From: Apium graveolens
Taxonomy: Eukaryota > Streptophyta > Magnoliopsida > Apiales > Apiaceae
NCBI RefSeq assembly: GCF_009905375.1
Contig: NC_133648.1
Span: 91,266,631 to 91,330,630, forward strand
Direction: 5' to 3'
DNA: 64,000 bases
Made by a program: the position numbers and the translations under genes. Below the pieces are notes generated by a model. That model was not told the origin of the DNA and ran no database searches. It worked only from the letters and a program-made list of their open reading frames with translations. This document shows, in pieces, positions 21,231 to 32,100 of this stretch. Within the stretch, counting starts at the first letter, position 1. Each line of letters begins with the position of its first letter.

Positions 21231-23800
21231 CTATCTAATGAGATCCTTAAGAGTCACTAACACTTCCATTTCTTCTAAAATCTCAGTTCCTCTTAATGCT
21301 TCCACCAACTTGAGCCACTCATCTAATGAATAACCATTTAAGTAACCAGCTCTAAATTTGAAGAATCTGCCAACTTTTATGTTTAGAAAATGTTCATCTT
21401 TGGAGAGTCCGCTCATCCCTTTTGCTTTAAGCTCATTTGATCTTTTCTCCATTCTTGCAAGTTCTTCTGCATACTTCCTATCTCTTTTTTCTTTTTCAAC
21501 CTTCTCCCTTGTAATTTTTCATCCCTTTCTTTCACCCATACACAATAAACAGCTTTCCAGAACCTTGTAATTGTATCCTATCCTTCATCAAACTGATCAC
21601 ACTTTTGAATTATATGGTTGAAAGTGTGTCCATTATCATAATAAATTCTGACTTCTATATATGATACAATCCAGACTCTGACTATTTCTTCAGCTAGCTG
21701 TTGAAAATATTCTTCATCTGTGATGCACCAGTTTAGTGGCAAAAAGTCAGATTCATCATAGCAATTCCAGAGAGATCTTTCAGTAACTTGAAGTTGCTGT
21801 ATTTTTCTTCCAATATATTTAAAGTGTGTCTTGGTTGGAGGTTTATATGAAGGTAGGGTTGTGATTTTCTTCAAGCTAGTTTGATTGGTAGTGAGTGGGA
21901 TTTTGAGAAGTGAATTTGCAGTTGGCTTGTATAGAAATTTTGGCTTTGAGGTGAGAGATTGTTGAGTGTTTGAGCTTGTTGGCTTCGAAGGTTGAGCTTG
22001 GTTCATTTGGATTTTTAGGGTTTGTTGTTGTGGATCTGAGCCATCTTGCCTTTTCTTTCTCCTTCTCTCTTCTCCTCTCTTCTTGTCATCTCCTTTCTTC
22101 TCTTCTTGCTTCTTGTCATTGCTTCCAGTTGCCTTTGAAGATTGACTTGGATTTGAGCCAGAAGGTTTTTGCTCATCATGCTTCTGCTCATCATCATCCT
22201 TGTCATCTTTTGAGTTGTTAAACTTTTAATTTGGCAGCATGGTGTCAGGATTTACAACATATCTTTCAAGAATTCTTATCATTTCAACATCTTCAGCCTT
22301 CTTGCTCTTTTTGTATTTGAGATCAGACTGAAGAGTCATGATCAGCCTCATATTTGATCTTACACAGTTTCTTGGAACAATGAACTGTTTGCATTCCTTA
22401 GTTCTTGGACAGATGTAGGCTACCCCTTTATTTGGATATAGATAGGCTTCAAGAAAAGATGATAACTGTGCATTTTTGAGCTCATAAAGTAGTTTGGTGT
22501 CCTCTGGAATAACTGGATTTACTCTCTCAATTATTACATCCAGCTCAGATGCTCTTAAAGTTTTAAGATTTGGAAGAGATAACTGTAGACATCTGTCAAT
22601 TCCCCCATCATTGATGTTCAGAACAATTCTTTTCTCCAAGTAATTGTCAATCTTCACAACAACTACCCTCATGAATTTGATGTTCTTGGCCAATGCTCTT
22701 TTGTAGGTAATGTAGTTGTTTTGAAGAGACATCCTCAAGACTACAATAAGTTCACTGAATTTTTGATCTCGATTTGGTCCTTTTGCAGCCTTGGTGAGTC
22801 TGTCCTTTCCCACATCTTTTGATAACTGAGTTTGTGAAGAACTTTGACCAATTGATGATATAGGCTCCTTAGATTTAGATTTACCAGCATCCCTGGATTG
22901 TTGATTCCTAGCCTCAATCTCCCCCTTAGTCTTGGAAACAGGCATGGTGAGGGGAGTTGGTAATTATGGCCTCACAGACTCAGAAAGTGCAGGCAATGGA
23001 ATATTGAGCTTGCCCATGATGGCTCCCAATGCAACAGAATTCTGCATTTGTAAGTGCTTATGGGAGTCCACCAATGTTTGAATGTCTGCTTGTTGACTCT
23101 GCACTAATGTAGTGAGAGCATGCACTTGAGCTGCGAGGTTGTCATTTGAGGGCTGCAGAGTTGAGACTTGACCTTGAAGAGCTTGAATTTGGAGATTGGT
23201 AGATGTGGAAGTAGGTGGTTGAGAGCTTGTAGCTACTGAAGATCCAAAAGTTTCTTCCACAGCTTGTTTGATACCCTCCATGCGTAGTGCAGCGGGCTCA
23301 TATTTGCTTTGGTGAAGCTGGTCCAACTTGATCTTTGTGTCAATTAAATTTGTGATTTGTTGTTGAAACACTTCATGGAGAGCAATGAAAGATTTTCTGA
23401 GATTTTTGACATCTTTTTCCACAGAAGCCAGATCAAGTCTTGCCATTTTGTAAGCAAAATGTTGAAACTTTGAGGTGATCTTGACTTGAGAAGGTATGAT
23501 CTCATCCATATTCTCTTTCACCAGCTTCCTTACCTTGTCTTCATGACCAGTCAGCTTTATTTCTAGAGCTTTACCAAATAGGTAAAAGCTTTGTGTTGAG
23601 CTTTGTAAACTCTAGTGAATGCATCATAGACATCTTGTGGAGTCAAGGCCTTGGAATTACTTCCCAGAATGGTGACATATTCATCTCCAAACCTAGCCAA
23701 GACCCGATTCATCTCTAAAGCAAAATCCTCAGACAACCATGCATCTACATTCCCATCTTGCTCTTCATCATTTATAATTTTCTCCTTCTACTTTTCAACT
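21231..23800 (-). pseudogene. Env-position gene region of SIRE-B, fragmented
   Basis: This is a series of open segments on the minus strand: about 23800-23540, 23521-22964, 22945-22226, 22006-21578 and 21452-21231. They are in different frames or separated by stops, so one former long ORF. Residues include a coiled-coil-like stretch with many Gln and Leu (ALQGQVSTLQPSNDNLAAQV), a basic KSKSKEP segment and a conserved-looking globular part (CPRTKECKQFIVPRNCVRSN). No signal peptide or convincing membrane span was seen. Such ORFs are called env-like by position in SIRE elements; that role is unproven. The 5' end is cut by Athila at 23841. Confidence 0.7.
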
Positions 23801-24843
23801 TCTTCATTGTATGTTAGAAGAATGGCTTGATAGTACTGGTTGCTATTAGGGCGAAAATACATGCTAATATTCGCAGAAGTATACGCGTTCGCAAGTAATA
23901 TAGAATACTTTCTAGTTCATTCCCACAGAGACTCAGACTAATTATGTTCAATTAACACTCACTCACCAATGTATAATTACTTCTCAATGTCAAGACAATA
24001 ACACTTAGATTGATTAACTAATTATTAACTACAATTAACTACGAGAATTAAGCACTTAATTGACACGTGAATTAACAATATTAAAACACTCATGAGATCA
24101 CAACTTCATTACTACTTCCTTCAATAGTCATTGTTATTACCCTTAGAATGTGACAGTGATGATATTAATCGAACAACACGAAACTGATAAAAGCCAACTT
24201 TCATTGTACTAATACCATTCTACCAAGCATCCACAATTAAGACAGAAGTTGAATATGCATCAATTATGTTGAGACTCTACATGTCTACAGAATTTGACAA
24301 CATAACGATTTAAGCACAAGTTATTCCTTATGATTACACATGGCAAGTAAAACGGTTAGAGTTACCCACTAATCATGCATTCACATACATGAACCTATGC
24401 TAGCATGGCAAGTTCTAAACCTCAAGATCCACCGTCGCGATGCACATAAGACGAATAAGCACAACCAATACTAGATATCATACAATCATCACACACTAAG
24501 GTATTAAACAACTAACTAAAGAATTTCATAGTAAATCCGTTACGACCCCATGATCACGATTAGCCCATGATAGAACTCATCGTCATCATGGGTTCATATG
24601 AAAACATGATAATAACACACAGGAATAATAACCAAAACTACTTATATTAAACCAGAGTATGTCACAAGAGTAAATAGGTTCAAAGTAAAGAAAACTAGCA
24701 TCCAACGTTACAACGAAATAAAGAATCACAAGAAAATATGCTTCCTCTTCGTTGCGGTGTGCTAAACCAGTCTTCTTCCTTATCTCCTCGCTCCTCGATT
24801 AATACTACGATTCAACATTGTGTGAAACGACTCTGAAAACTAC

Positions 24844-24851
24844 TTATATAG
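24844..24851 (-). promoter_or_regulatory. TATA box of the Athila 3' LTR
   Basis: The minus strand reads CCTATATAAGTAG, about 410 bp into the LTR and about 85 bp downstream of the GC-rich palindrome cluster. The corresponding 5' LTR part is off-window. Confidence 0.6.
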
Positions 24852-24934
24852 GAGTCCCATAAAACCCAACTAACTCAGAAGTTGGAAGCTTAACAGAATC
24901 AGGAGTCTAAAATAATTATTTTAAATTTCCGTCC

Positions 24935-25013
24935 CTGAGCGGCCGCTCAGCATTCCTCAGCGGGTGCTCAGCTTCCTGATCGGGCACTCAGCAGAGCTGA
25001 GCGGGCGCTTAGA
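24935..25013. repeat. GC-rich palindrome cluster in Athila U3
   Basis: Successive near-palindromes: CTGAGCGGCCGCTCAG, CTCAGCGGGTGCTCAGC, CGGGCACTCAGC and GCTGAGCGGGCGCTTAG. They form a tight GC island in an otherwise AT-rich LTR, just upstream of the TATA box. The same motif set recurs in the Athila internal region at 27885-27917 and 40752-40800. Confidence 0.85.
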
Positions 25014-25256
25014 CCCCTTCTGGAAAATGCTATGTTTTTGCTCCTGTTTCTTGCTGCATTCTGCTTCTATCTTCCCACGCACAATGCCAAACACATGCCA
25101 AGGCTTATTCTTGATGAAATCTCTCCAGAAATGTAAATAATACCCTGAAATGCACAAACACTAGAAAAACACATTAAATACACAAAATCCTTGATTCCAA
25201 GACATCAATTCAAGCCATTATAAGACGTTCCAAGTGGTATAAAATGCCACTTATCA

Positions 25257-26448
25257 CACCCCCAAACTTAAATCGATGCGTCCTCAAGCATCACAGACTC
25301 AAAAACAAAACAAAAACATGCATGAATGCAATCTATATGAAATGCAGTGATCCCCCTTACTACGACCAAACCAACCAACTTACGACATCTCAACAAATGA
25401 AATTAGGCGAATAAAGATCAATCAACTCATGCAAACTAACATACAGCCGGAAACGTGGTGTGTGCAGATGCTTAACAGATATGCTTCGAAACTAGATCAA
25501 TTATCATAACTCGACTATCCTCAAGGTAATCACATGATTATATGAAGAATAAAATTCTAGGCACAAAATGACTTATAACACTTCAAGATTACTGGAGCTT
25601 ATTACAGAATCATGATTTTTATTTAACACATAATCAAATACTTATTTGACCGTGCAATGAGTTAGGTCCACAAAAGACTTATGCAATGGCATCCATGTAG
25701 CGAGCGTTAGGTTAGCGAATCCCAGACTGTAAAAGCCTTAGGTCACTAGGCACAAAGTCCCCTAAGAACTTAATAACTCGAATACCAAAGAGCCCACTCG
25801 TGATCAATTATGCATTAACTCTCTATTTTTTCTTTTCTTTTTCTTTTCTTTTCTTTTTCTTTTTTTTTTTTCAAAATTTCTGAGCAAGTGCGTTTCGCTT
25901 CATCTTGCTCAACCCTAGACTACTCGCATAAAAATACGAGCCGGCTACTAGCCATTTGACGCCTAGCCACAATTAGCAATGAATTCCACTTTTTACTCCC
26001 ATTTTTCTTTTCTTGCCTTTTATCACTAAGAACCTATTATGAATTCTAAGCATAATCAATAGATTAACCTTGAAAACCATCAAACCATAACAACAATCTA
26101 GTCCTTAAGCATTCTCTAAGACTTAGTGAAATTACAAATGTTTCTAGCATGCATGTCAACCTACAAAACTCAACATCACTTTAACGCTATCACTACACTC
26201 AAATCAACATCACAAATCAATTGGTAAAGCAACACAAAAGGGATCATGGTATATGCATGAGCTACATGGCATGATAAATAAAGTTATAAAATAAAAAAAA
26301 AATGGCAAAAATATGCAATTATACGCACTAAACTATCATGAATATGCAACTATATGACATGCACACAAAATATTCCTTAACTACCACCCCCAAACTTAAA
26401 ATCTTCACTATCCCCAGTGAAGGTAGTAGAAAGGAATACAGGGTATAC
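25257..26448 (-). other. Athila 3' untranslated region with PPT and a duplicate PPT-like site
   Basis: The PPT AAGTTTGGGGGTG (minus strand) directly precedes the LTR at 25257-25269. A second copy of the same purine core lies near 26386-26398, just after the env-like stop. In between are a pyrimidine-rich microsatellite (TTTTC)n at about 25826-25872 and a hairpin-like GAGCAAGTGCG...TTGCTC (25882-25911). No coding potential was seen. Confidence 0.65.
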
Positions 26449-27618
26449 CTACTCGGAGAGATCATCATCATCATCACCCTCAGAGGGTGGAGTATCAGGA
26501 GGCGGATATGCAAAATCCTCACCAAAAACTGGCCACTGGATGTCAGCTCCAAGGCCTCTAAAAGCAGTCCCAAGAGCAATGGTGAGCTCCTGAGCAAACC
26601 TGCTCTGCGTCTCGTACATATCATCCATCCTCCTTGACAGCCTCCTATACTAGGCATCAGCCATCCCAGCACCCTCCTGAGCTCTAGAAGAGCCTGCCTC
26701 GTTACGCCCTGGTCTCGCCATGGTAGCACCACGTGCTAGACGCCCTCATGGAAATGATAACCCAACCCATGCTCCTCGGGCTCCCCACCAGTCCACTCCT
26801 GCATCGCATTCAGAGTCCCGTAGTCGATAGGAGCGGCCGACAGCTGCAAGTGCTCGTGAGAGGGACACTGAACTCCCACTGCTCGGCAAAGCTTTGTAAC
26901 CGTGTATGCATAAGGGATGTTCATGTGCTTAGCTCCCCTCAAAAACTTCAGAATTCCTTGGTAGATGAACTCACCAAGGTCCACATAGTACTCCTCATTC
27001 AAATACCCCATAATAACTGTGCTCGCCCAACTATAACCTCATGTGCATGTGAAGTAGGCAGAATATTAGCGCAAAAGCAATCCATACACGGGCATACCTA
27101 TTCATCGCAATCGCCGGAAAATGGCGATACTCGTTAGTCCCAGTCTTGAAAGTCCAAACTGTGCCCGACCTACAGAGAGTAGCATAAATCAAATCCAAGT
27201 CAAAATCTTCAGCAGTCTTCTCATTCCAATTCTCCTCCGTGAGCTTCCTCTGTCGCTGCCCAATCACACGGCGAATCACCTCAGGGTGATAATCCACCGT
27301 CATCGCCCGCACAACAGAGAACCCATTCTTTTCAGCCTTCGCATTCACATAGAACTCGCGAACAACGCTCATCGGAACTACCTCTGGTGACTCACAAAAA
27401 GCAATCCAACCCTTCTCAGCAATCATTGGCAACAACTCACCATCCCTCCCCGATGGTAAGAATCCCCTCTCCTTCAAAATCGGCTTACCCAGAAGCCTAG
27501 TATACTCCTCCTCAGCAGCCCTATCAAATAAACGAGGCCTCGCAGCAGTACCCCTCGAAGAATCAGCAGTAGGAACAATGTTGCTGCTATCAATAATCCT
27601 GGATCTCTTGGGTGCCAT
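26449..27618 (-). pseudogene. Athila env-like (post-pol) ORF, frameshifted
   Basis: It starts at ATG 27616-27618 (MAPKRSRIIDSS). The first part stays open to 27031 and holds a conserved segment resembling the putative plant transposon protein domain (GWIAFCESPEVVPMSVVREF, then VDYHPEVIRRVIG). Frame changes near 27030 and 26740 are needed to keep reading (YLNEEYYVDLGEFIYQGI, then a helical part with SRRMDDMYETQSRF). It ends in an acidic tail GDDDDDLSE, stop at 26449-26451. No signal peptide or transmembrane segment is evident, so 'env-like' refers to position only. Typical Athila env-position ORFs are of similar size. Confidence 0.72.
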
Positions 27619-27639
27619 CGAACTGAGAAAAAGTGTTTA

Positions 27640-27735
27640 AGATTTGTGTTTTTGAATATGGGAGAGAGTTTAAGGTTTGAAAGTGTGTGGGGGAGTATAT
27701 GGAATAGTTGTATGTATATATAGGGTAGAGATTAG
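27640..27735 (-). promoter_or_regulatory. Promoter-like sequence upstream of the Athila env-like ORF
   Basis: The minus strand has CCTATATATACATAC at about 27710-27722, roughly 95 bp before the ATG. A C/A-rich stretch CTCCCCCACACACTTTC and CTCTCTCCCA follow, typical of plant transcription starts and 5' UTRs. It suggests independent transcription of the env-like ORF, though a splice acceptor for a subgenomic RNA cannot be excluded. Confidence 0.4.
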
Positions 27736-27884
27736 GGTAAAATTTGATTAGGAGTGTGTTTGAAGGTTAAAAACATGGGTAATGGGAAGATAATTCGTGG
27801 GTAGTGGGGCTGTGTTTTGATTTTTTGATTTTTCAGCTTTTTTTGGATTTTTATAAGGCTTAAAAAAATTCTGCCAGTCGGGCC

Positions 27885-27917
27885 CTGAGCGGTCGCATAG
27901 CAAAGCTGAGCGGGCGT
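27885..27917. repeat. Athila internal GC-rich palindrome, left part (split by SIRE-A)
   Basis: CTGAGCGGTCGCATAGC and GCTGAGCGGGCG, directly abutting the SIRE-A LTR. It continues on the other side at 40752-40800 (CGCTCAGC...GCTGAGCGGTCGCTCAGC). Removing the insertion would restore a run like that in the Athila LTR. Confidence 0.8.
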
Positions 27918-28283
27918 TGTTAGTCCCTTAACAATATAGAAAGAATTACAGAAGGGGGGTTGAATGGAATTCTTGAACCTTTTTCTTAAAAAAAAAGTTC
28001 AAACTCGAATACAAATATAAGTATTTTGATTAGCACAATGCGGAATAGAAATTTAAGTGAATCAAAATATAAGTAATTAAAGAAACAAGAGTCTTTAAAA
28101 ACTTTCTGGTGTATTTAAACAATTCCACCAGAGATATATATTATATCGAGAGAACTCTGTGTGCAAGAATGCTCACAACTACTTACAAATTTGAACTACT
28201 AAGAATATAGAGAAATGCTGATGATTCTGCTTACAATTGTTTCTCACTTTTTGTATCTTAGATCTTAGTTTCTATTTGCTACT

Positions 28284-28305
28284 TCTTGGTTTATATATTA
28301 CCAAG
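28284..28305 (-). promoter_or_regulatory. TATA box of the SIRE-A LTR flanked by inverted repeats
   Basis: CTTGGTTTATATATTACCAAG encloses TATATAAA (minus strand) between 6-bp arms CTTGGT and ACCAAG. The same arrangement is in the 5' LTR (tttatata at 40103-40110). Confidence 0.6.
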
Positions 28306-28461
28306 ATTACAAAGTCAAAAGATAGAATCATTATAAAAACTATCGGGTCTAATGCTTTGTTACTTTGTTCTCTATTACCCGGTTAATAGGCTTCCTCATT
28401 CCATTTGCATACATCCCGACGCATGTGACCAGTTGTCACTGTCAACTGATGTTTGAATTCT

Positions 28462-28860
28462 TTATCCGTTGAATACATGATTATCCGTCAACTTTATGAT
28501 CATCCGTTGATGGCTTCATTGATCATCCGTCGATTGCTAAATTAAACATCCGTTGATAGCCATTTGATCATCCGTCGATGGCTTTGTTAATCATCCGTCT
28601 ATAGCTATTTTGGCACTTGACTTCATTTCACTTATGCAGAATTACATGACATCATTTATGTACAATTAATCAACCTAATCTGCATATCTAGTTAAAGTCA
28701 ACATGACTTATATGCTATTATAGAATCTATACAAAGGTGTATGCAGAAATGAGCTACAGACTTATTATTACATAAGCTACTCACTCGATGGATAATAAGT
28801 CATCATCCGTCGGGACTATAATGAGTTATCCGTCGAGACTATAATTCTTATCCGTCTAGT
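28462..28860. repeat. ATCCGTCGA motif cluster in the SIRE-A 3' LTR
   Basis: About eleven copies of (C/T)ATCCGT(C/T)GA with single-base variants, four of them spaced about 24-30 bp apart (28487-28600). It lies 165-560 bp upstream of the TATA box. The 5' LTR copy is at 40274-40673. Confidence 0.9.
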
Positions 28861-28938
28861 GCTACATTATTTTACTAAGTAAAATCTACTTAGGTGTTTT
28901 ATTTATGTCATCATCAAGTACACAACATATGCACAATA

Positions 28939-28956
28939 ATCTCCCCCAATTTATGT
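28939..28956 (-). other. Polypurine tract of SIRE-A
   Basis: The minus strand reads AAATTGGGGGAGATTA next to the LTR start, resembling the SIRE-B and SIRE-C tracts (GGGGAGAT core). Confidence 0.78.
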
Positions 28957-29185
28957 CTACTGGAATTGTAGCCATAAATTAAGAGATACTTGATGATAAC
29001 AAAACACCCTAAACTTACATCTTTAAAGAAAAGTAGATAATACTGAAAGTGCTTCAAATAGTCAAAATGTACAAAGTTTGGCTCACAGTCATTTCAAGAT
29101 GCTCCTCTAGCCTAAGCAGATTTCTCTAGTTCCTTGAAGGTCTGGATCTTCTTCCAAGCTTCCTGTTATTTTCATCAATCTGATT

Positions 29186-32100
29186 CTAGAGCTGCCTGTG
29201 GAATTCAAGTTCATCATATTCTGAGAGATCTAGCTTTTCTTGCATTTCCAAGAGAGTCTCATTGCTGGAGATGCTCAGTTGGTCTTCTAATCTGAAGAAT
29301 CTTCTCACTCCTTTGTCATCTGTGAACTCCATCAGCCAGTAGGGCCTTAGATGCACTCTTCTCCCTGTATATGGGATGATAAGAGTCTTTGGGAGTGCAT
29401 CTTTAGCTCTAACACTCCTTAGTTCTTCAATCTTCCTCAATACTAGTCTTCTTGCAGTGACATTGAACCCAAAGTTCTTCTTGAAGGATGAATAAACTTT
29501 AATCAACACAGCTTGGCTCACTTGAAGAATCCTATGAAGTGGCCACTGAATCTCCTTTCCTCTTTTGTACTTAAACACTAACCTTTCAGGTAGGTTTCTG
29601 TATGCATCAATTCCCCTTACTTCATCTAGTTCATCCAGATAGAGGTTTAGATCAGAAAATTCTTTGATGTAACACAAGTACAAGTAGTCTCCCTTGTTGA
29701 CTTTGGGCTGAGCTTTGACTATATATTTGGATTTGAGAGGAGACAGCTTCACTTTCTTGACTGCCCTTGACTTTGTCCTTTTTGGCTTGCTAAAGATTGG
29801 TAGACTGAAGTCAGGAATTGGTATGTTATCCCATTCTATTGGCTCATCCTTCGGCACAATAGGGTCACCATGAATATTCCTGTAGGGATCCACCACCTTT
29901 ATATCTTCAAATACCACAGAGGGCTTTGATGCTTGAGTTGTAGCTGGTGTGGGTTCCTTAGGAAATTGATCTCCCAATTCCTTGTCAACAATATCCAGTT
30001 TCCTTTTTGTTCTTTTAGCTAATTCTTTCTTCCTTGGAGATTTTTTCTGTTCTTCAACTTGCTCCCTTGATTCAGTAGCTTCAGATGGTTGAGAGGGAAT
30101 TTGTTGGGATGAACTCACAGCCTGTAGCTTGGCTAAGATAGCAATCTGCTCTTTCTCTTGTTTAGCCTTCTTTGCATTTAGAGCAGCTTGCCTCTTTTTC
30201 TGCTTCAATCTGGCTCTTTCTTCTCTCTTTACTTGAGCAAATTGAGGATGTCCAGCTACCACACAGATCTCCTTCCCATTTCTGAATATCTTAGCAATCC
30301 TCTTTTTAGAAGCTGAATTAGTTGGATCTTTGTAGAAAACAATTGATCTTGACAGAAGCTTCTTCTCATCAGGCTTGGGTGTCTCATACATAGTATCCAA
30401 GGGGTTCTTCAAGGATGATTTTGAATAGTTTGCCCTTGGTTTAAGAATCATTTCAGCCTTTGGAGACTTGATGCAGGATGATTGTCCTCTTTCCAGATAG
30501 TTCATGCTCATCTCATTCACACTTATTTGCTTGACTTGAGAGTGATGGATGGCTGACTTAACTGGTTCCTTGACAAGTTAGAACTTCTTCTGTATCTCCT
30601 CATTAATCTTCTCCCAGTTGATCTAACTCAACTTTCCTTTCTCAGCAACTTTCAAGTTTGTTGCTGCTGCTTGAATCAGATCTATACCATCTGCAACTGG
30701 TGGCTTTGAGACAGTAATTGAAGGTATAATTACTTTTCTGATTTGTATTTGAAGTTTCTCCCCCTCACTTGGTCCTTTCTTCCCCTTACTTGGTTCTTTC
30801 TCCCCCTTTTTGTTATCATCAAGTTGAGGAGTCAGGCCTTGTGCTTTAGCCAGTTACATTAGAAGATATGTCTGAGACTGTTGATTTTGAAGAATGATGG
30901 CCACATAATTTTCAATAACTTGAACTCTATCTTCCCACTTGGCCAGCTTCTTTTCAGAATCTGATTCTTTTCTCAGTCTCAGTAATAGATCCTGCATGGT
31001 ACCATATGGCATGACTGAATCCAGCTTCTCAGAGTTGTAGGTCTTCAAGTCAGCTATATCCTTTTTGAGTTCATCTACACTCAGATTTTGTCTTAATTGT
31101 TGTAGCTTCATTAGATGTAGAGAATCTAGATGAGCTTGAAGAATAGCCTTGGTACCAGCATTTGAGCACTTCTGAATGGCCTGTTGGATATACATGATTT
31201 GTTTGACAAAGGATACATTAAATTTTCCTGGTGTGGACTCCTTTGTCAAGGCCCATTCAGGTAAATCTGGAATAGAACTTGGGCCTTCATCTCCCCCTAA
31301 GTTCATGCTCCCATCAAATGAAATAGAGTCATCATCATTAGAATTTACTCCAAATTCCTCAGATGGCTCACCAGCTGTAGAAGGCATTAAATTGACAGCA
31401 ACTTTATCCCTTTGTAGAGATTCTGAAGTATGCACCAGATTCAGAGTCTTTTCTGCCTCCTCATTGCCCTGAGCAGCCAACAATTGATAGGCTGACACAG
31501 GATGAGTAAAAGTGTCAGCATCCAAGGAAATGTTATCAATTACAACTTTGTAATGTTGCTGAAATTGTCTTTCCTTTTCAGCAACATCTACAATCATTAA
31601 CTCATTAGCAATGGCTGGATCCACCCTTATACCCTCTGTACCTGCTTTTCTCTCATGTTCTCTCTTTTGTTGCATCAGGGTCTCACCTTGGCTCCCCACC
31701 CTCATACCCTCACACCCTCACCTTCACCAACTAAGGTGGGACTCCTCTCACTTACTTTTGCCAATCCTGAATAAATGGATTGTTGATTTTCAATCATTTC
31801 CTCTCCTTTTGCCTGGGAGAAACCCAGCCTCTCACTCATGACACTCTCCTCTCTCAGTCCTAAGAGAGACTGTATAACCACTAAATCTTCTGCACTTGAA
31901 ATAATTGAGGATTGAAGTTGTGCAGAGATACTCGACGGATGAGTGATATCCATCGAGTGAGTGGTAATGCTATCCGACGAATAACTGCTGTTAGGCTTAT
32001 CCGTCGGGATACAATCACTGCTCGACGGATGAGGAATATCCGTTGAGAGAGTAGAAATGAATGAGTTGGGAAGAGAAACTATTGTTGACTTTGTGCTGAT

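Larger units (their letters stand above)
19747..23840 (-). mobile_element. SIRE-B: Ty1/copia SIRE-type element, 3' part, cut by Athila
   Basis: The 3' LTR is at 19747-21045, the PPT next to it, and an env-position gene region runs up to 23840, where the Athila LTR begins. Pol and the 5' LTR should lie beyond the right edge of the window, past the rest of the Athila 5' LTR. The LTR with a TGTTGGGCAATG...GGGGGGTGAATG end, and a long ORF region between pol and 3' LTR, are SIRE features. The left flank is AACCT (19742-19746). Confidence 0.82.
23841..25256 (-). repeat. 3' LTR of Athila
   Basis: About 1,416 bp, minus-strand start TGATAAGTGGC at 25256. The first ~695 bp at the left align with 59153-59880. 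The left end reads TGCTATTAGGG where the 5' LTR has TGTTAGGG, a 3-bp difference at the terminus. The 5' LTR copy also has about 37 bp (near 59750-59790) that is absent here. Confidence 0.88.
27918..28938 (-). repeat. 3' LTR of SIRE-A
   Basis: 1,021 bp, highly similar to 39730-40751. The inner end is CACAATA followed by the PPT. A TATATAAA box is at about 28290-28297 on the minus strand within CTTGGT/ACCAAG arms. U3 holds about eleven ATCCGTCGA-type motifs (28462-28860). Confidence 0.92.

Noticed and set aside
25826..25872. Pyrimidine-rich tract as a functional element
   Set aside because: Simple (TTTTC)n microsatellite in Athila 3' UTR; no further signal.
26733..27137. + strand ORF opposite the Athila env-like gene
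   Set aside because: Antisense shadow; the minus frame carries the conserved domain.
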